Shown here piece by piece: positions 25,007-33,611 of a DNA stretch of 41,392 nucleotides. Each line of letters begins with the position of its first letter. Position 1 is the first letter of the stretch. The translations under genes and the position numbers were made by a program. This DNA comes from Bacteroidales bacterium (GTDB lineage: Bacteria > Bacteroidota > Bacteroidia > Bacteroidales > Paludibacteraceae): assembly GCA_900767385.1 (NCBI GenBank), contig CAAFYY010000012.1:1-41392 (forward strand), written 5' to 3'. The notes below the pieces were generated by a model. That model saw nothing but the letters and a program-made list of their open reading frames with translations, was not told the origin of the DNA and did no database searches.

Positions 25007-25696
25007 ATGGATACAAAGAAATCACAAAGTGCAAACATTGAAAACAAGCGCAGCACCTTCTTGCTGATGGGACTTGTTGCAGTATTGGCGCTTCTATTTG
25101 TAGCTTTCGAGTGGGCCGACGTAGTCAAGATTTACGACATTTCATCAGACCTCGACTTGAACGTTGAAGAACAAATGATGGAGCAGACCTTCCAAGAGGA
25201 GACACCTCCTCCACCACCACCAGCAGAAATCCCTGACGTTATCGAAGAAATCAAAGTAGTAGATGACAAAACTGAAACTGCCGACGTTGATTTCAGCTCT
25301 GACGATGACAAGGACAAGGCTCAAGAAGTTATTCAAGCACCTGTTGTTAAACCAGCCGATCCAGAGGATGACGAGAACTACGTGTTCCAAGTCGTAGAGA
25401 AACAGCCAGAATTCCCAGGCGGTAACGATGCTTTGATGAAATATCTCAGCCAGAACATCAAATACCCAACCGTAGCTGCTCAAAACGGTATCCAAGGCCG
25501 CGTAGTCTGCCGCTTCACTGTCAAGAGAGACGGTTCTGTAGGCGATGTTGAGGTTGTTCGTCATGGCGACCACCCAAGCCTTGACCGCGAAGCTATTCGT
25601 GTGATTGAGTCCATGCCAAAATGGAAACCTGGTCAACAACGTGGTAAAGCAGTTAACTGTAAGTTCAACTTGCCAGTTGTATTCAAACTGAACTAA
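25007..25696 (+). CDS. Energy transducer TonB
   Basis: A 229-residue inner-membrane protein. One membrane helix (about 18-38, TFLLMGLVAVLALLFVAFEW), a periplasmic linker with a Pro run (TPPPPPPAEIPDV, about 65-77) and acidic stretches, and a C-terminal TonB domain (about 140-229) with EKQPEFPGGNDALMKYLSQN, IKYPTVAAQNGIQGRVVCRF and the usual MPKWKPGQQRGKAV ending. It passes proton-motive energy to TonB-dependent receptors; no exbB/exbD lie in the window. It stands alone between its -7 element and a strong terminator, and could serve the two receptors in this window. Confidence 0.95.
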   Translation: MDTKKSQSANIENKRSTFLLMGLVAVLALLFVAFEWADVVKIYDISSDLDLNVEEQMMEQTFQEETPPPPPPAEIPDVIEEIKVVDDKTETADVDFSSDDDKDKAQEVIQAPVVKPADPEDDENYVFQVVEKQPEFPGGNDALMKYLSQNIKYPTVAAQNGIQGRVVCRFTVKRDGSVGDVEVVRHGDHPSLDREAIRVIESMPKWKPGQQRGKAVNCKFNLPVVFKLN

Positions 25697-25720
25697 TCGT
25701 TTTCTCCTAACATAAAACGG

Positions 25721-25756
25721 AAAACATCCAAGCCGAAACGCTTGGATGTTTTTTTT
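25721..25756 (+). terminator. Strong terminator of tonB
   Basis: AAAACATCCAAGC pairs with GCTTGGATGTTTT around a short CGAAAC-type loop, followed by an eight-base T-run. Confidence 0.93.
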
Positions 25757-25892
25757 GCCCTATTAGGAAAAACACTTTCCCCGATGATACTACTATATAT
25801 ATGACTGAAGAAAACCAAAAGAAACGGACTATCAACAACAACCGTTTGATTAACAACAAAAAACATCATTTCATAGTATGCGCAGAATTTCT

Positions 25893-25900
25893 TATCTTTG
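25893..25900 (+). promoter_or_regulatory. -7 element upstream of the ABC-2 permease operon
   Basis: TATCTTTG, 47 bases before the ATG at 25948; the -33 position is weak. This is the only promoter-like site found for the long run of genes to 32763. Confidence 0.5.
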
Positions 25901-25947
25901 CAAATTGGAGTAATATAGCAAAATAGCACCACAAAAAACAAATCGCT

Positions 25948-27261
25948 ATGAGTAAGATTGGTTTAGTAATCAAGCATGAATATACACAACGTGTCGCAAA
26001 AAAATCATTTTTGATACTCACGTTGCTGATGCCAATATTGTTTTTGGCACTTATCCTCGTGCCTCTCGGATTAGCACAGCTTGACAGCAATGAGACACAG
26101 ACCATTGCCATCGTCGACAACACAGGGAAATATGCCAAACTGTTTGAGAGCGACGAGGAATTCCATTTCGTCAGTGCCGACATCCCAACCGCATCACTCC
26201 AAGAGCAAAGCGAAGAGAATGGATACGACGCCATCGTGGTCATCAATAAAGACCTGATAGAGAATGAGGACGGCGTCACCATCTACTCCAACCAATTTGT
26301 CAACAACCGATTGGAGCGTTACGTCGAGAACTTCCTCTCCGATTATGCAGAGCAAGAGCGTATCGACTCCTATAATATCCCCGACCTCAAAGAAATCATG
26401 GAGAAAACCCATGCCAACATCGAGGTTCGTTCCATCAAATGGGACAAAAACGGAGAAGAAGAGAGCGGCTCCAGCGAGATGGCGATGGGCGTAGGCTTCA
26501 TCTTCACGATGATGATGTATATGTTCGTCTTCGTCTATGGCGCACAGGTCATGAACAGCGTGATGCAGGAAAAGACCAGCCGCATCGTAGAGGTGTTGGT
26601 ATGCAGCGTGAAGCCCTACGAACTGATGATGGGAAAAATCATCAGTGTGGCACTCGTTGGTCTGACACAAATAGCCATCTGGATCGTGCTTACAGGCTCA
26701 CTTCTCGCCGTCTTCTCACCGATACTCTCCTCTACCCCAGAAGCAGCCATGGAGACAGCCTCCACCATGATAGAGCAGAACCCCGAAATGTCTGTAGCCA
26801 CAGAAAGCATGATGCAAGAGGTGATGGGAATGCTGAGTGGACTGAATTTTGCCCAACTCATCATCTGTTTCATCATCTACTTCGTTGGCGGCTACCTACT
26901 CTACTCCAGTTTCTTCGCTGCCATCGGTTCTGCCGTCGACAGCGAGACCGACACCCAGCAATTCATGCTCCCTATCACCATACCTATCCTCTTCGGCCTT
27001 TACGCAGCAATGTACAGCGCCGAGAACCCCGACGGACCATTGGCATTCTGGTGCTCACTGATTCCGTTCACCTCACCGATAGTGATGATGGTACGCCTTC
27101 CGTACGGCGTGCCGATGTGGCAACTGCTCGTTTCCATCGTACTCCTTGGAGCAACTTTCATCGGAGCAGTATGGCTCTCAGCCAAGATCTACCGCACCGG
27201 CATCTTGATGTACGGCAAGAAGGTGACTTGGAAGGAACTTATCAAATGGCTTAGATACTAA
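25948..27261 (+). CDS. ABC-2 type permease (NatB-like)
   Basis: A 437-residue membrane protein. First helix about 22-45 (FLILTLLMPILFLALILVPL), then a large periplasmic domain (about 46-180) with the FVNNRLERYVENFLS segment, and five or six helices from about 185, including the signature-like GAQVMNSVMQEKTSRIVEVL at about 195-214, typical of ABC-2 exporters related to NatB. No ATPase gene is adjacent; such permeases usually pair with one. It heads a tight operon: the next gene starts 1 base after its stop. Substrate unknown. Confidence 0.9.
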   Translation: MSKIGLVIKHEYTQRVAKKSFLILTLLMPILFLALILVPLGLAQLDSNETQTIAIVDNTGKYAKLFESDEEFHFVSADIPTASLQEQSEENGYDAIVVINKDLIENEDGVTIYSNQFVNNRLERYVENFLSDYAEQERIDSYNIPDLKEIMEKTHANIEVRSIKWDKNGEEESGSSEMAMGVGFIFTMMMYMFVFVYGAQVMNSVMQEKTSRIVEVLVCSVKPYELMMGKIISVALVGLTQIAIWIVLTGSLLAVFSPILSSTPEAAMETASTMIEQNPEMSVATESMMQEVMGMLSGLNFAQLIICFIIYFVGGYLLYSSFFAAIGSAVDSETDTQQFMLPITIPILFGLYAAMYSAENPDGPLAFWCSLIPFTSPIVMMVRLPYGVPMWQLLVSIVLLGATFIGAVWLSAKIYRTGILMYGKKVTWKELIKWLRY

Positions 27262-27262
27262 G

Positions 27263-28984
27263 ATGACTGATTGCAACAAACACCATAAGATGGCACGCCC
27301 GGTGATTGGCATCTCCGCCAACCACTGTGAAGAGACCTCGCGTATTGCCGATGCCTACTGCGACGCCGTTCGTGCTGCAGGCGGTACGCCGATACTCATT
27401 CCGGTCATCAACAACGCCGACTTCATCAAAGAGGTCTGCAACCTCGTTGACGGCATCGTGATGAGTGGTGGCGGCGACATCCACCCCTCCTATTTCAATG
27501 CCCCGACCATCCCTGAGGCAGGCACACCAGACCCAAAACGCGACGCCTACGATGTGGCATTGATTCGTGAGGCACAGGCACGACAGATTCCTATCCTCGG
27601 CATCTGCCGCGGCATGCAGATTCTCAACATCGTCTCTGGCGGCGACATCTATCAAGACATCGCCAAGGAGTTCGGTCCTGCCCTTCCACACAGTCAAGAG
27701 GAGCCAAAGCGTGTCGCCACCCATCAGGTGAGCATCAAGAAAGACTCCCGTCTGGCACACATCATGCAACAGACCGAAGTCGGCACCAACACCTTCCACC
27801 ACCAAGCAGTGAAACGTATCGCCAACGAATTCGTGGCATCGGCTTTCACCTCCGACGGCATCTGCGAAGCCATCGAACACCCTTTCTATCCGATGATTGG
27901 CGTACAATGGCATCCGGAACACCTCGCCATGGCTGGCGACAAAGGGGCACAGGCGCTTTTCCAATGGCTGATTGAGGAGGCTGGTTACTACCGTCGCGCC
28001 AAGCAGCTCCACGAGACCATCGTGACACTCGACTCACACACCGACACTCCAATGGTGTGGACACCCGAGACCGACCTCGGACGACGCTGCGAGGAAGCGC
28101 AAGTCGACTTCATCAAGATGGAAGAGGGCAAACTCGATGCAGTATTCACCGTAGCCTATCTGCCACAAGAGAGCCTCAGCGATACCTCTCGACAAAAAGC
28201 CTTCGACGATGCCGTCAGCATCCTCCATCGACTTCACCAACAGGTGGAAGCTAACAGCGATATCGCTACCATCTGCACCACCCCCGATGAGATTCGCGCA
28301 GCCAAACAGCGTGGTTTGCGCACCATCGTACCGGCTGTAGAAAACGGTTTTGCCATCGGCACCGACATCAGTAAGTTGAACGTGCTCCACGACCTCGGCG
28401 CGCGATACCTGACCCTCTGTCACAATGGCGACAACGACATCTGCGACTCCGCAAGTCGCACCGAACATACCCACCACGGCCTCAGCGAATTCGGACGCAA
28501 GGTGGTCTTGGCCATGAACAAGCTCGGATTGATGATTGACCTCTCACATGCTGGAGAGGAGAGTTTCTGGCAAGTGCTTGACATATCACAAAAACCGGTG
28601 GTATGCACCCACTCCTCAGCACGCGCCCTCTGCAATCACCCACGCAACCTCACTGACGAGCAACTCAAGGCACTGGCTGCCAAGGGTGGCGTCTGCCAAC
28701 TCTGCCTCTACTCTGGCTTCCTCGTGGAAGAGGGAGAGGCCACCATTGAAGATGCGATGCGACACATCGACCACATGGTGAAGGTGGCAGGCATCGAACA
28801 CGTCGGTTTCGGTTCCGACTTCGACGGCGGTGGCACCATCGCCGGCTGTCGAGCAGCCAACGAGGAGTTGGCACTCACCGTCGCCTTGATGAAGAGAGGA
28901 TATTCCGACCACGACATCGAACTGTTGCGTGGCGGCAACTTCCTCCGAGTAATGAAAGAAATACAACAAACAGATAAGATATGA
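27263..28984 (+). CDS. Fusion: class I glutamine-amidotransferase-like (PuuD type) + M19 membrane dipeptidase
   Basis: One 573-residue frame joins two enzymes. Residues about 11-245 form a gamma-glutamyl-GABA-hydrolase-like domain: GGGDIHPSYF, nucleophile Cys115 in GICRGMQ, and His217/Glu219 in VQWHPEH. Residues about 250-570 form a peptidase M19 domain with all expected zinc ligands: His259/Asp261 (DSHTDTP), Glu360 (PAVENGF), His429 (IDLSH) and His450 (THSSARAL), plus Asp519 in GSDFDGG. No stop or frameshift separates them. It has no signal peptide. The likely work is cleavage of gamma-glutamyl bonds and of dipeptides, perhaps in glutathione or peptide recycling (inference). The start at 27263 lies 1 base after the permease stop; an inner ATG at 27290 is also possible. 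Confidence 0.93.
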   Translation: MTDCNKHHKMARPVIGISANHCEETSRIADAYCDAVRAAGGTPILIPVINNADFIKEVCNLVDGIVMSGGGDIHPSYFNAPTIPEAGTPDPKRDAYDVALIREAQARQIPILGICRGMQILNIVSGGDIYQDIAKEFGPALPHSQEEPKRVATHQVSIKKDSRLAHIMQQTEVGTNTFHHQAVKRIANEFVASAFTSDGICEAIEHPFYPMIGVQWHPEHLAMAGDKGAQALFQWLIEEAGYYRRAKQLHETIVTLDSHTDTPMVWTPETDLGRRCEEAQVDFIKMEEGKLDAVFTVAYLPQESLSDTSRQKAFDDAVSILHRLHQQVEANSDIATICTTPDEIRAAKQRGLRTIVPAVENGFAIGTDISKLNVLHDLGARYLTLCHNGDNDICDSASRTEHTHHGLSEFGRKVVLAMNKLGLMIDLSHAGEESFWQVLDISQKPVVCTHSSARALCNHPRNLTDEQLKALAAKGGVCQLCLYSGFLVEEGEATIEDAMRHIDHMVKVAGIEHVGFGSDFDGGGTIAGCRAANEELALTVALMKRGYSDHDIELLRGGNFLRVMKEIQQTDKI

Positions 28985-29433
28985 CAATGAAAAGATTGCT
29001 TACAGCTGTATTCCTGCTGTGCAGTTTATGCGTGATGGCACAGAAGTCCAACGAGCAAATCATCAGCGAGTTGGCCCAACCAGGCACCAACAACGCCACC
29101 GTCACCATCCATCAGAGCGAAAAAATTGCTGAGCGCATGAACCAACGTCCCCTCTCCAGCGGTGAGGAGGCCAAAGGGTATCGTGTGCAAGTCTATTCCA
29201 GCAACAGCGGACAAGCGGCCCGTCAGAAAGCGTTCAATATCGAACGCCATATTCTGAGCAAACACCCTAAACTCGAGGTGTTTGTCTCCTACAACGCGCC
29301 ATTCTGGAAGGTTCGCGTTGGCAACTGCCGCACACAACAGGAAGCACAACAACTCAAGAGTATTCTCTTGGAAGAATTCCCAGAATACAAAGCGTCTATC
29401 TATATTGTACGCGACAACATCACCGGAAAATAA
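28981..29433 (+). CDS. Exported SPOR-domain-like protein
   Basis: A 150-residue protein whose ATG overlaps the previous stop by four bases (ATGA), so it is translationally coupled. A signal peptide spans residues 1-21 (ending CVMAQ). Residues about 65-148 look like a SPOR domain: GYRVQVYSSNSGQAARQKAF, VFVSYNAPFWKVRVGNCRTQ and a final alpha-beta unit. SPOR domains bind denuded peptidoglycan glycan strands. It fits a periplasmic cell-wall role beside an M19 peptidase. Confidence 0.88.
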   Translation: MTMKRLLTAVFLLCSLCVMAQKSNEQIISELAQPGTNNATVTIHQSEKIAERMNQRPLSSGEEAKGYRVQVYSSNSGQAARQKAFNIERHILSKHPKLEVFVSYNAPFWKVRVGNCRTQQEAQQLKSILLEEFPEYKASIYIVRDNITGK

Positions 29434-29454
29434 TCACTAAACATACGATTCACA

Positions 29455-30033
29455 ATGAACGAACCAATCAACGACGCCACCAACAAACTGGCAGAACATT
29501 ATACCGAGATTCTCAAGCTTCTGCACGAAGACCCAACCCGCGAGGGTTTGGTCAAGACCCCAATGCGTGTAGCCAAAGCGATGCAGTTCATCACCCAAGG
29601 CTATGAGCAAGATGCCGAGGAGGTGTTGCGCAGTGCCATGTTCCACGAGAAATACCAACAGATGGTCATCGTCAAGGATATTGAGTTTTTCTCTATGTGC
29701 GAACACCACATGCTCCCATTCTTTGGTAAGGCTCACGTGGCATACATTCCAAAACACCATATCACCGGTTTGAGCAAGGTTGCCCGCGTGGTCGACATCT
29801 TCTCACACCGTCTTCAGCTCCAAGAACGCCTCACCACACAGATCAAGGAGTGTATCCAAAACACCCTCGACCCTCTTGGTGTGATGGTGGTTATCGAGGC
29901 ACAGCACATGTGTATGCAGATGCGCGGTGTCCAGAAGCAACACTCTCTCACCGTCACCTCCGACTTCACAGGTATCTTCGAGAGCGCCAAGACCCGCGAG
30001 GAATTCATCTCTTTGATTCACAACAAATCATAA
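29455..30033 (+). CDS. folE: GTP cyclohydrolase I
   Basis: A 192-residue enzyme converting GTP to dihydroneopterin triphosphate, the first step of tetrahydrofolate synthesis. The zinc site is formed by Cys82 and His85 in MCEHHMLPFFGKAHV and Cys153 in HMCMQMRGVQK; EDPTREGLVKTPMRVAKA and GLSKVARVVDIFSHRLQLQE are the usual flanking motifs. Length is normal. It follows the SPOR gene by 21 bases. Confidence 0.97.
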   Translation: MNEPINDATNKLAEHYTEILKLLHEDPTREGLVKTPMRVAKAMQFITQGYEQDAEEVLRSAMFHEKYQQMVIVKDIEFFSMCEHHMLPFFGKAHVAYIPKHHITGLSKVARVVDIFSHRLQLQERLTTQIKECIQNTLDPLGVMVVIEAQHMCMQMRGVQKQHSLTVTSDFTGIFESAKTREEFISLIHNKS

Positions 30034-30034
30034 C

Positions 30035-30733
30035 ATGAGACTCAGACACCGTATCAATTGGCTGCCTCTGCTCTGCCTGCTTCTCGGTCTGCAGACGACT
30101 CAAAGCGTTCATGCCTATGGACGCTACGACCGCAACGGCATCTACGACGGATTCAGCGACAACCACCACATCACCATCGGAGTCAATGCCGACTACTACT
30201 TCGGCGACCTCGAGACGAAGGCTCTGTTTGCCACGAGCCAATTGGGCGGTTCGTTCACCATCGGCTATCGCTATCAGTTCAACCAGTTTGCTGCCGTCGG
30301 CCTCCACGCCACTGGTGGCATGCTCCGCGGCAACGACCAATACCGCTACCATTTTCAGTCGCTCTTCGAGACTACCGAGTTGCTCTACACCTGCTTCCCC
30401 ATTCCAAACGCAGGACTCTATATCAGCACCGGTGCTGGCATGACGGTAAGTTCGGTAGATTTTGCTGGCACGAGCAGCACAGGCATTAACTATGCACACA
30501 AAGAGACCTCCATCTCTCCGACGATTCCTGTCCATTTGGGCTATATCTTCAATGTCGGCGAACACAGCCGTCTCGGTGTGCAGTTCTGCTACAACACCAC
30601 ACTGACCGACACTCCCAACCACTCGTTGGACGGCTACCCGTTCCTCGACAACGGCACCATCATCGGCGAGAAAGACTCGCAAAACATAGATAGTTACTTC
30701 TCGTTCGGTGTAAACTACGAGGTTTACTTCTAA
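30035..30733 (+). CDS. Small outer-membrane beta-barrel-like protein
   Basis: A 232-residue exported protein; signal peptide about 1-27 (ending QSVHA). The mature part alternates hydrophobic and polar residues with Gly/Tyr-rich strands (FTIGYRYQFNQFAAVGLHAT, LYISTGAGMTVSS, VHLGYIFNVGEHSRLGVQF) and ends on an aromatic residue (YEVYF), as outer-membrane barrels do. ATG is one base after the folE stop. Family not recognised; OmpA/OprF-like small barrel is the best description. Confidence 0.78.
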   Translation: MRLRHRINWLPLLCLLLGLQTTQSVHAYGRYDRNGIYDGFSDNHHITIGVNADYYFGDLETKALFATSQLGGSFTIGYRYQFNQFAAVGLHATGGMLRGNDQYRYHFQSLFETTELLYTCFPIPNAGLYISTGAGMTVSSVDFAGTSSTGINYAHKETSISPTIPVHLGYIFNVGEHSRLGVQFCYNTTLTDTPNHSLDGYPFLDNGTIIGEKDSQNIDSYFSFGVNYEVYF

Positions 30734-30761
30734 AAAAACAATCACTTCAATAATAGCTATC

Positions 30762-31820
30762 ATGAAAAAGATTCAAACACTCTGCCTTGCTCTCTTGGCT
30801 ATCTTCGCCTTGAGCAACTGCGGAAAGAAAGATGCAGCCAACACTCCTAACGACTGGGAGTCTTATGGCCTTGAAGGAAAAGTGAAACAATGTATCACGA
30901 CCCAAATCATCGACGGCGTGACCTACATCACAACTATGGAGTTCAACGAAGACGGCTTCCTGACACTCCTCTCTGAGAGCAGCGACGACTGCACCCCTAT
31001 CTACACCTGCTACTACGACGGCAAGGGCAACATCGTCAACGAAGAATATACACAGCAATGCGAAGGCGTTTGGCACATCAACCAGACCGACCTTGAAGAA
31101 GAACGCGATGAGAAAGGTCGCATCACCAAGGTGACCTACAAAATCCCTGAAGGCGAAGTCATCGAACTCGAGCTCTATAGCTACGACGACAACGACAACC
31201 TCATTGAGTTCGTCCGCCAGAACGCTCACTGCGAGAAGGAATACGAGGAGCATAATACGTATGACTCACGCGGCAATATGGTTGAAAACCAATGGAGCAA
31301 CGAAAGCAAGCCAAAGACAACTCGCTACACCTACGACGAGCAGAACCGCATCATCCGTCGCACCAACATTGATGCCAACGGCAACGAACTCTCACACAGC
31401 GACATCACCTACGACGAACAAGGTCGCATCGCTACCGTCAACGACTACAACGGCACAATGCTTACCCTTGAGCAGACCTACGAATACAACAGCGACTCAA
31501 CCTACAGCCGCACTACTATCAACCACATGGACGGTTGGGAGAAAGAGGTGGCTTGCTTCAACAAGTACGACTACATGACCAATCAGAAATGCTTTGCCCA
31601 AGAGAGTCCAGAGGCTGAGAGCGAAGCAACCTTCTTCTACAACGACCTCTACACCCTCGACAGTCTCTGCATCCGTCGCAACGGTCAGACTGAGACCCAG
31701 ACCTATACCGAGCGCGACAGTCACGGCAATATCACCCGCGTAGCCGTGGGTCCAAAAGAAGATAGCGCCAGCCGCTCTCTTGATATCTTGATCACTACCC
31801 GCGAAATCATCTACTACTAA
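30762..31820 (+). CDS. Lipoprotein with YD/RHS-like repeats
   Basis: A 352-residue lipoprotein with lipobox ending at Cys20 (FALSNC). Between about residues 60 and 270 it carries several copies of a Tyr-Asp-x-x-Gly/Asn-Arg-Ile type repeat, for example YTYDEQNRIIRRTN and ITYDEQGRIATVNDYNG, which resemble the YD repeats of RHS proteins. No toxin-like C-terminal domain is attached; the protein simply ends after another repeat. It may be a surface or periplasmic binding protein. Start 28 bases after the previous stop. Confidence 0.8.
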   Translation: MKKIQTLCLALLAIFALSNCGKKDAANTPNDWESYGLEGKVKQCITTQIIDGVTYITTMEFNEDGFLTLLSESSDDCTPIYTCYYDGKGNIVNEEYTQQCEGVWHINQTDLEEERDEKGRITKVTYKIPEGEVIELELYSYDDNDNLIEFVRQNAHCEKEYEEHNTYDSRGNMVENQWSNESKPKTTRYTYDEQNRIIRRTNIDANGNELSHSDITYDEQGRIATVNDYNGTMLTLEQTYEYNSDSTYSRTTINHMDGWEKEVACFNKYDYMTNQKCFAQESPEAESEATFFYNDLYTLDSLCIRRNGQTETQTYTERDSHGNITRVAVGPKEDSASRSLDILITTREIIYY

Positions 31821-31824
31821 CCCT

Positions 31825-32763
31825 ATGTCAAACGAAAAGAACTTCTTCGACCTCGTTCTTGCGTTCTGCCAATGGATCAAGCGATGCTGCCTCGGCATCG
31901 TGAGTTGCATCACACGCACCATCCGTCTCACTATACAGCAATGGTGGGCAGTGCTTCTCGGCTTGGCACTCTGCCTCTTCGTCGGATTCTGGCACTCTTC
32001 AGCGCCACGCCGCGTGTTCTATGGCGAGGCAGTGATGATATTTGCTCCGGAAGCTCGTCAGCAGGTCACCACTCAGTTGGATTTCCTCGGCTCTATCTGT
32101 CACAACCCTCAGATGGCCGACCGTCTCCATCTTGAGAACGACTACGCCAATACCATCCACCGAATCAGGCACTACAATGTCATCGACTTCAAGAACGACT
32201 CAATCGCCGATATCATAGAGCATAAGAAAATCGGAGCCTTCTTCGGCGACACAACCAATGTGGTGATGCCCGACCGCCTCTCCGTACGCATCTATCTCAA
32301 GCACGAGACCGACTTCAAGACCGTCTGCGACGCCCTTCAGCGCTACTTCAGTGAGCAGCCAGACATCGTTCGCATCGACTCCGTACGCAAAGCCAACCTC
32401 CGCGACTATATCGACTTCTGTAACGAGGAGTTGCAACGCATCGACTCTCTCTCCAACTATGAGTATTTCGTCCGCAATCAGCAACTTGACCTCCAGTTCA
32501 AGCAGACCCTCGTGATGTCGGAACGTGACCAGGAACTCTACTATACCGACCGTGAGACACTGCTCCGCCAACGTCAGAAAGCAGAGATGGTGCTCAGCAA
32601 CAACCCTAACGTCGTCGACTTTGTAGGTCCTATGTCAGCTTGCACCTTCCCACGTCCATGGGAGTTGGGTCTATGGACCATCTTCGGCTATTTCCTCGGT
32701 CTTGGCTTCGCCCTTCTTGCCAAATACCGCAAGGAAATCGTCGCTTATATGAAGGAGAAATAG
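31825..32763 (+). CDS. Wzz-like two-helix membrane protein
   Basis: A 312-residue protein with one membrane helix near the N-terminus (about 38-57), a large periplasmic middle part with helical, charged content, and a second helix near the C-terminus (about 282-300) preceded by Pro-containing sequence (MSACTFPRPWELGLW). This is the layout of polysaccharide co-polymerases that set chain length. No glycan synthesis gene lies nearby, so the role is uncertain. It starts 4 bases after the lipoprotein stop and closes the operon before a terminator. Confidence 0.75.
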   Translation: MSNEKNFFDLVLAFCQWIKRCCLGIVSCITRTIRLTIQQWWAVLLGLALCLFVGFWHSSAPRRVFYGEAVMIFAPEARQQVTTQLDFLGSICHNPQMADRLHLENDYANTIHRIRHYNVIDFKNDSIADIIEHKKIGAFFGDTTNVVMPDRLSVRIYLKHETDFKTVCDALQRYFSEQPDIVRIDSVRKANLRDYIDFCNEELQRIDSLSNYEYFVRNQQLDLQFKQTLVMSERDQELYYTDRETLLRQRQKAEMVLSNNPNVVDFVGPMSACTFPRPWELGLWTIFGYFLGLGFALLAKYRKEIVAYMKEK

Positions 32764-32785
32764 TCCGACTATCTTCCATATCAGA

Positions 32786-32815
32786 AGAGACCTCTCTAAC
32801 GGAGGTCTCTTTTTG
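32786..32815 (+). terminator. Terminator closing the 25948-32763 operon
   Basis: AGAGACCTC (32786-32794) pairs with GAGGTCTCT (32802-32810), followed by TTTTTG. The next gene starts 12 bases later with no separate consensus promoter, so some readthrough is likely. Confidence 0.88.
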
Positions 32816-32826
32816 TTCCTTTCGCT

Positions 32827-33435
32827 ATGACAACCAACCATACGATTCCCATAGAGCGCCACCCGCTCACTCCGTTTCTCCCTGCCAATGGCAAGGTGCT
32901 GATGCTCGGTTCGTTTCCTCCGCAGAAGAAACGGTGGTCCATCGAGTTCTTCTACCCGAACTTCACTAATGATATGTGGCGAGTGATGGGTCTGCTGTTC
33001 TTCAATGCTCCACTCCATTTCGTCGACGTAGAGGCAAAGAGCTACCATAAGGAGGAGATTATCCGTTTCCTCAACGAAGTGGGAATCGGCCTCTACGACA
33101 CAGCCTGTGCCGTCCGCCGACTCCAAGACAACGCATCCGATAAGTTTCTGGAGGTAGTGGAACAGACCGACATCGAGGCGCTGCTTGCCCAGATGCCCAA
33201 CTGTCGCACAATCGTGACAACAGGGCAGAAGGCCACAGACACCATATGCGACCACTTCAATATCGAACAGCCTAAGATGGGAAGCTATAGCGATTTCGTG
33301 CTTGACGGCGAGTCGTTCCGACTCTATCGCATGCCAAGCACCTCAAGAGCCTATCCTCTTGCACTTCATAAGAAAGCCGACGCCTACCGTCAGGTCTTCG
33401 AACATATCGGAGCACCTTTATCTGATAGGGTGTAA
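32827..33435 (+). CDS. Uracil-DNA glycosylase family protein
   Basis: A 202-residue protein. The N-terminal VLMLGSFPPQKKRWSIEFF is the active-site region of the small UDG-superfamily group common in Bacteroidetes, followed by YPNFTNDMWRVMGLLF and a later TTGQKATDTI segment and MPSTSRAYPL, which corresponds to the DNA-binding loop. It should excise uracil or a related damaged base; the exact specificity (UDG, Mug or TDG-like) is not clear. It ends before a hairpin shared with the convergent tRNA-Arg. Confidence 0.85.
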   Translation: MTTNHTIPIERHPLTPFLPANGKVLMLGSFPPQKKRWSIEFFYPNFTNDMWRVMGLLFFNAPLHFVDVEAKSYHKEEIIRFLNEVGIGLYDTACAVRRLQDNASDKFLEVVEQTDIEALLAQMPNCRTIVTTGQKATDTICDHFNIEQPKMGSYSDFVLDGESFRLYRMPSTSRAYPLALHKKADAYRQVFEHIGAPLSDRV

Positions 33436-33442
33436 GAAACAC

Positions 33443-33475
33443 AAAAAGTCAGCTTATAACAAGCTGACTTTTTTT
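33443..33475. terminator. Bidirectional terminator between UDG gene and tRNA-Arg
   Basis: AAAAAGTCAGCTT (33443-33455) pairs with AAGCTGACTTTTT (33461-33473), giving A- and T-runs on both sides. It can end transcription in both directions. Confidence 0.93.
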
Positions 33476-33476
33476 G

Positions 33477-33548
33477 TACTCCCATACGGAATCGAACCGT
33501 AACCGAAGGAACCGGAATCCTTTATTCTATCCATTAAACTATGGGAGC
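33477..33548 (-). tRNA. tRNA-Arg (CCG)
   Basis: On the minus strand, acceptor arms GCTCCCA and TGGGAGT pair with a G-U at position 1-72, discriminator A at 33477. Anticodon stem AAGGA/TCCTT encloses TTCCGGT with anticodon CCG (reads CGG). T arm TACGGTTCGATTCCGTA is canonical; the D stem is weak (GTTT with GAAT). CCA is not encoded. It sits 3 bases past the hairpin that follows pnp. Confidence 0.92.
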
Positions 33549-33550
33549 GA

Positions 33551-33593
33551 AAAATAGGGGTTCACTCAGTGCGTGAGTGGAGACCCCTATTTT
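33551..33593 (-). terminator. Hairpin after pnp
   Basis: AAAATAGGGGT (33551-33561) pairs with ACCCCTATTTT (33583-33593), and an inner CACTCA (33563-33568) pairs with TGAGTG (33574-33579). On the minus strand it ends in five T, so it looks like a terminator, yet tRNA-Arg begins right behind it. Confidence 0.85.
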
Positions 33594-33611
33594 ATTATTG
33601 TGTAGTTCAGA

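Noticed and set aside
30762..31820. A possible RHS toxin
   Set aside because: The YD-like repeats are few, and there is no core cleavage motif, toxin domain or immunity gene behind it.
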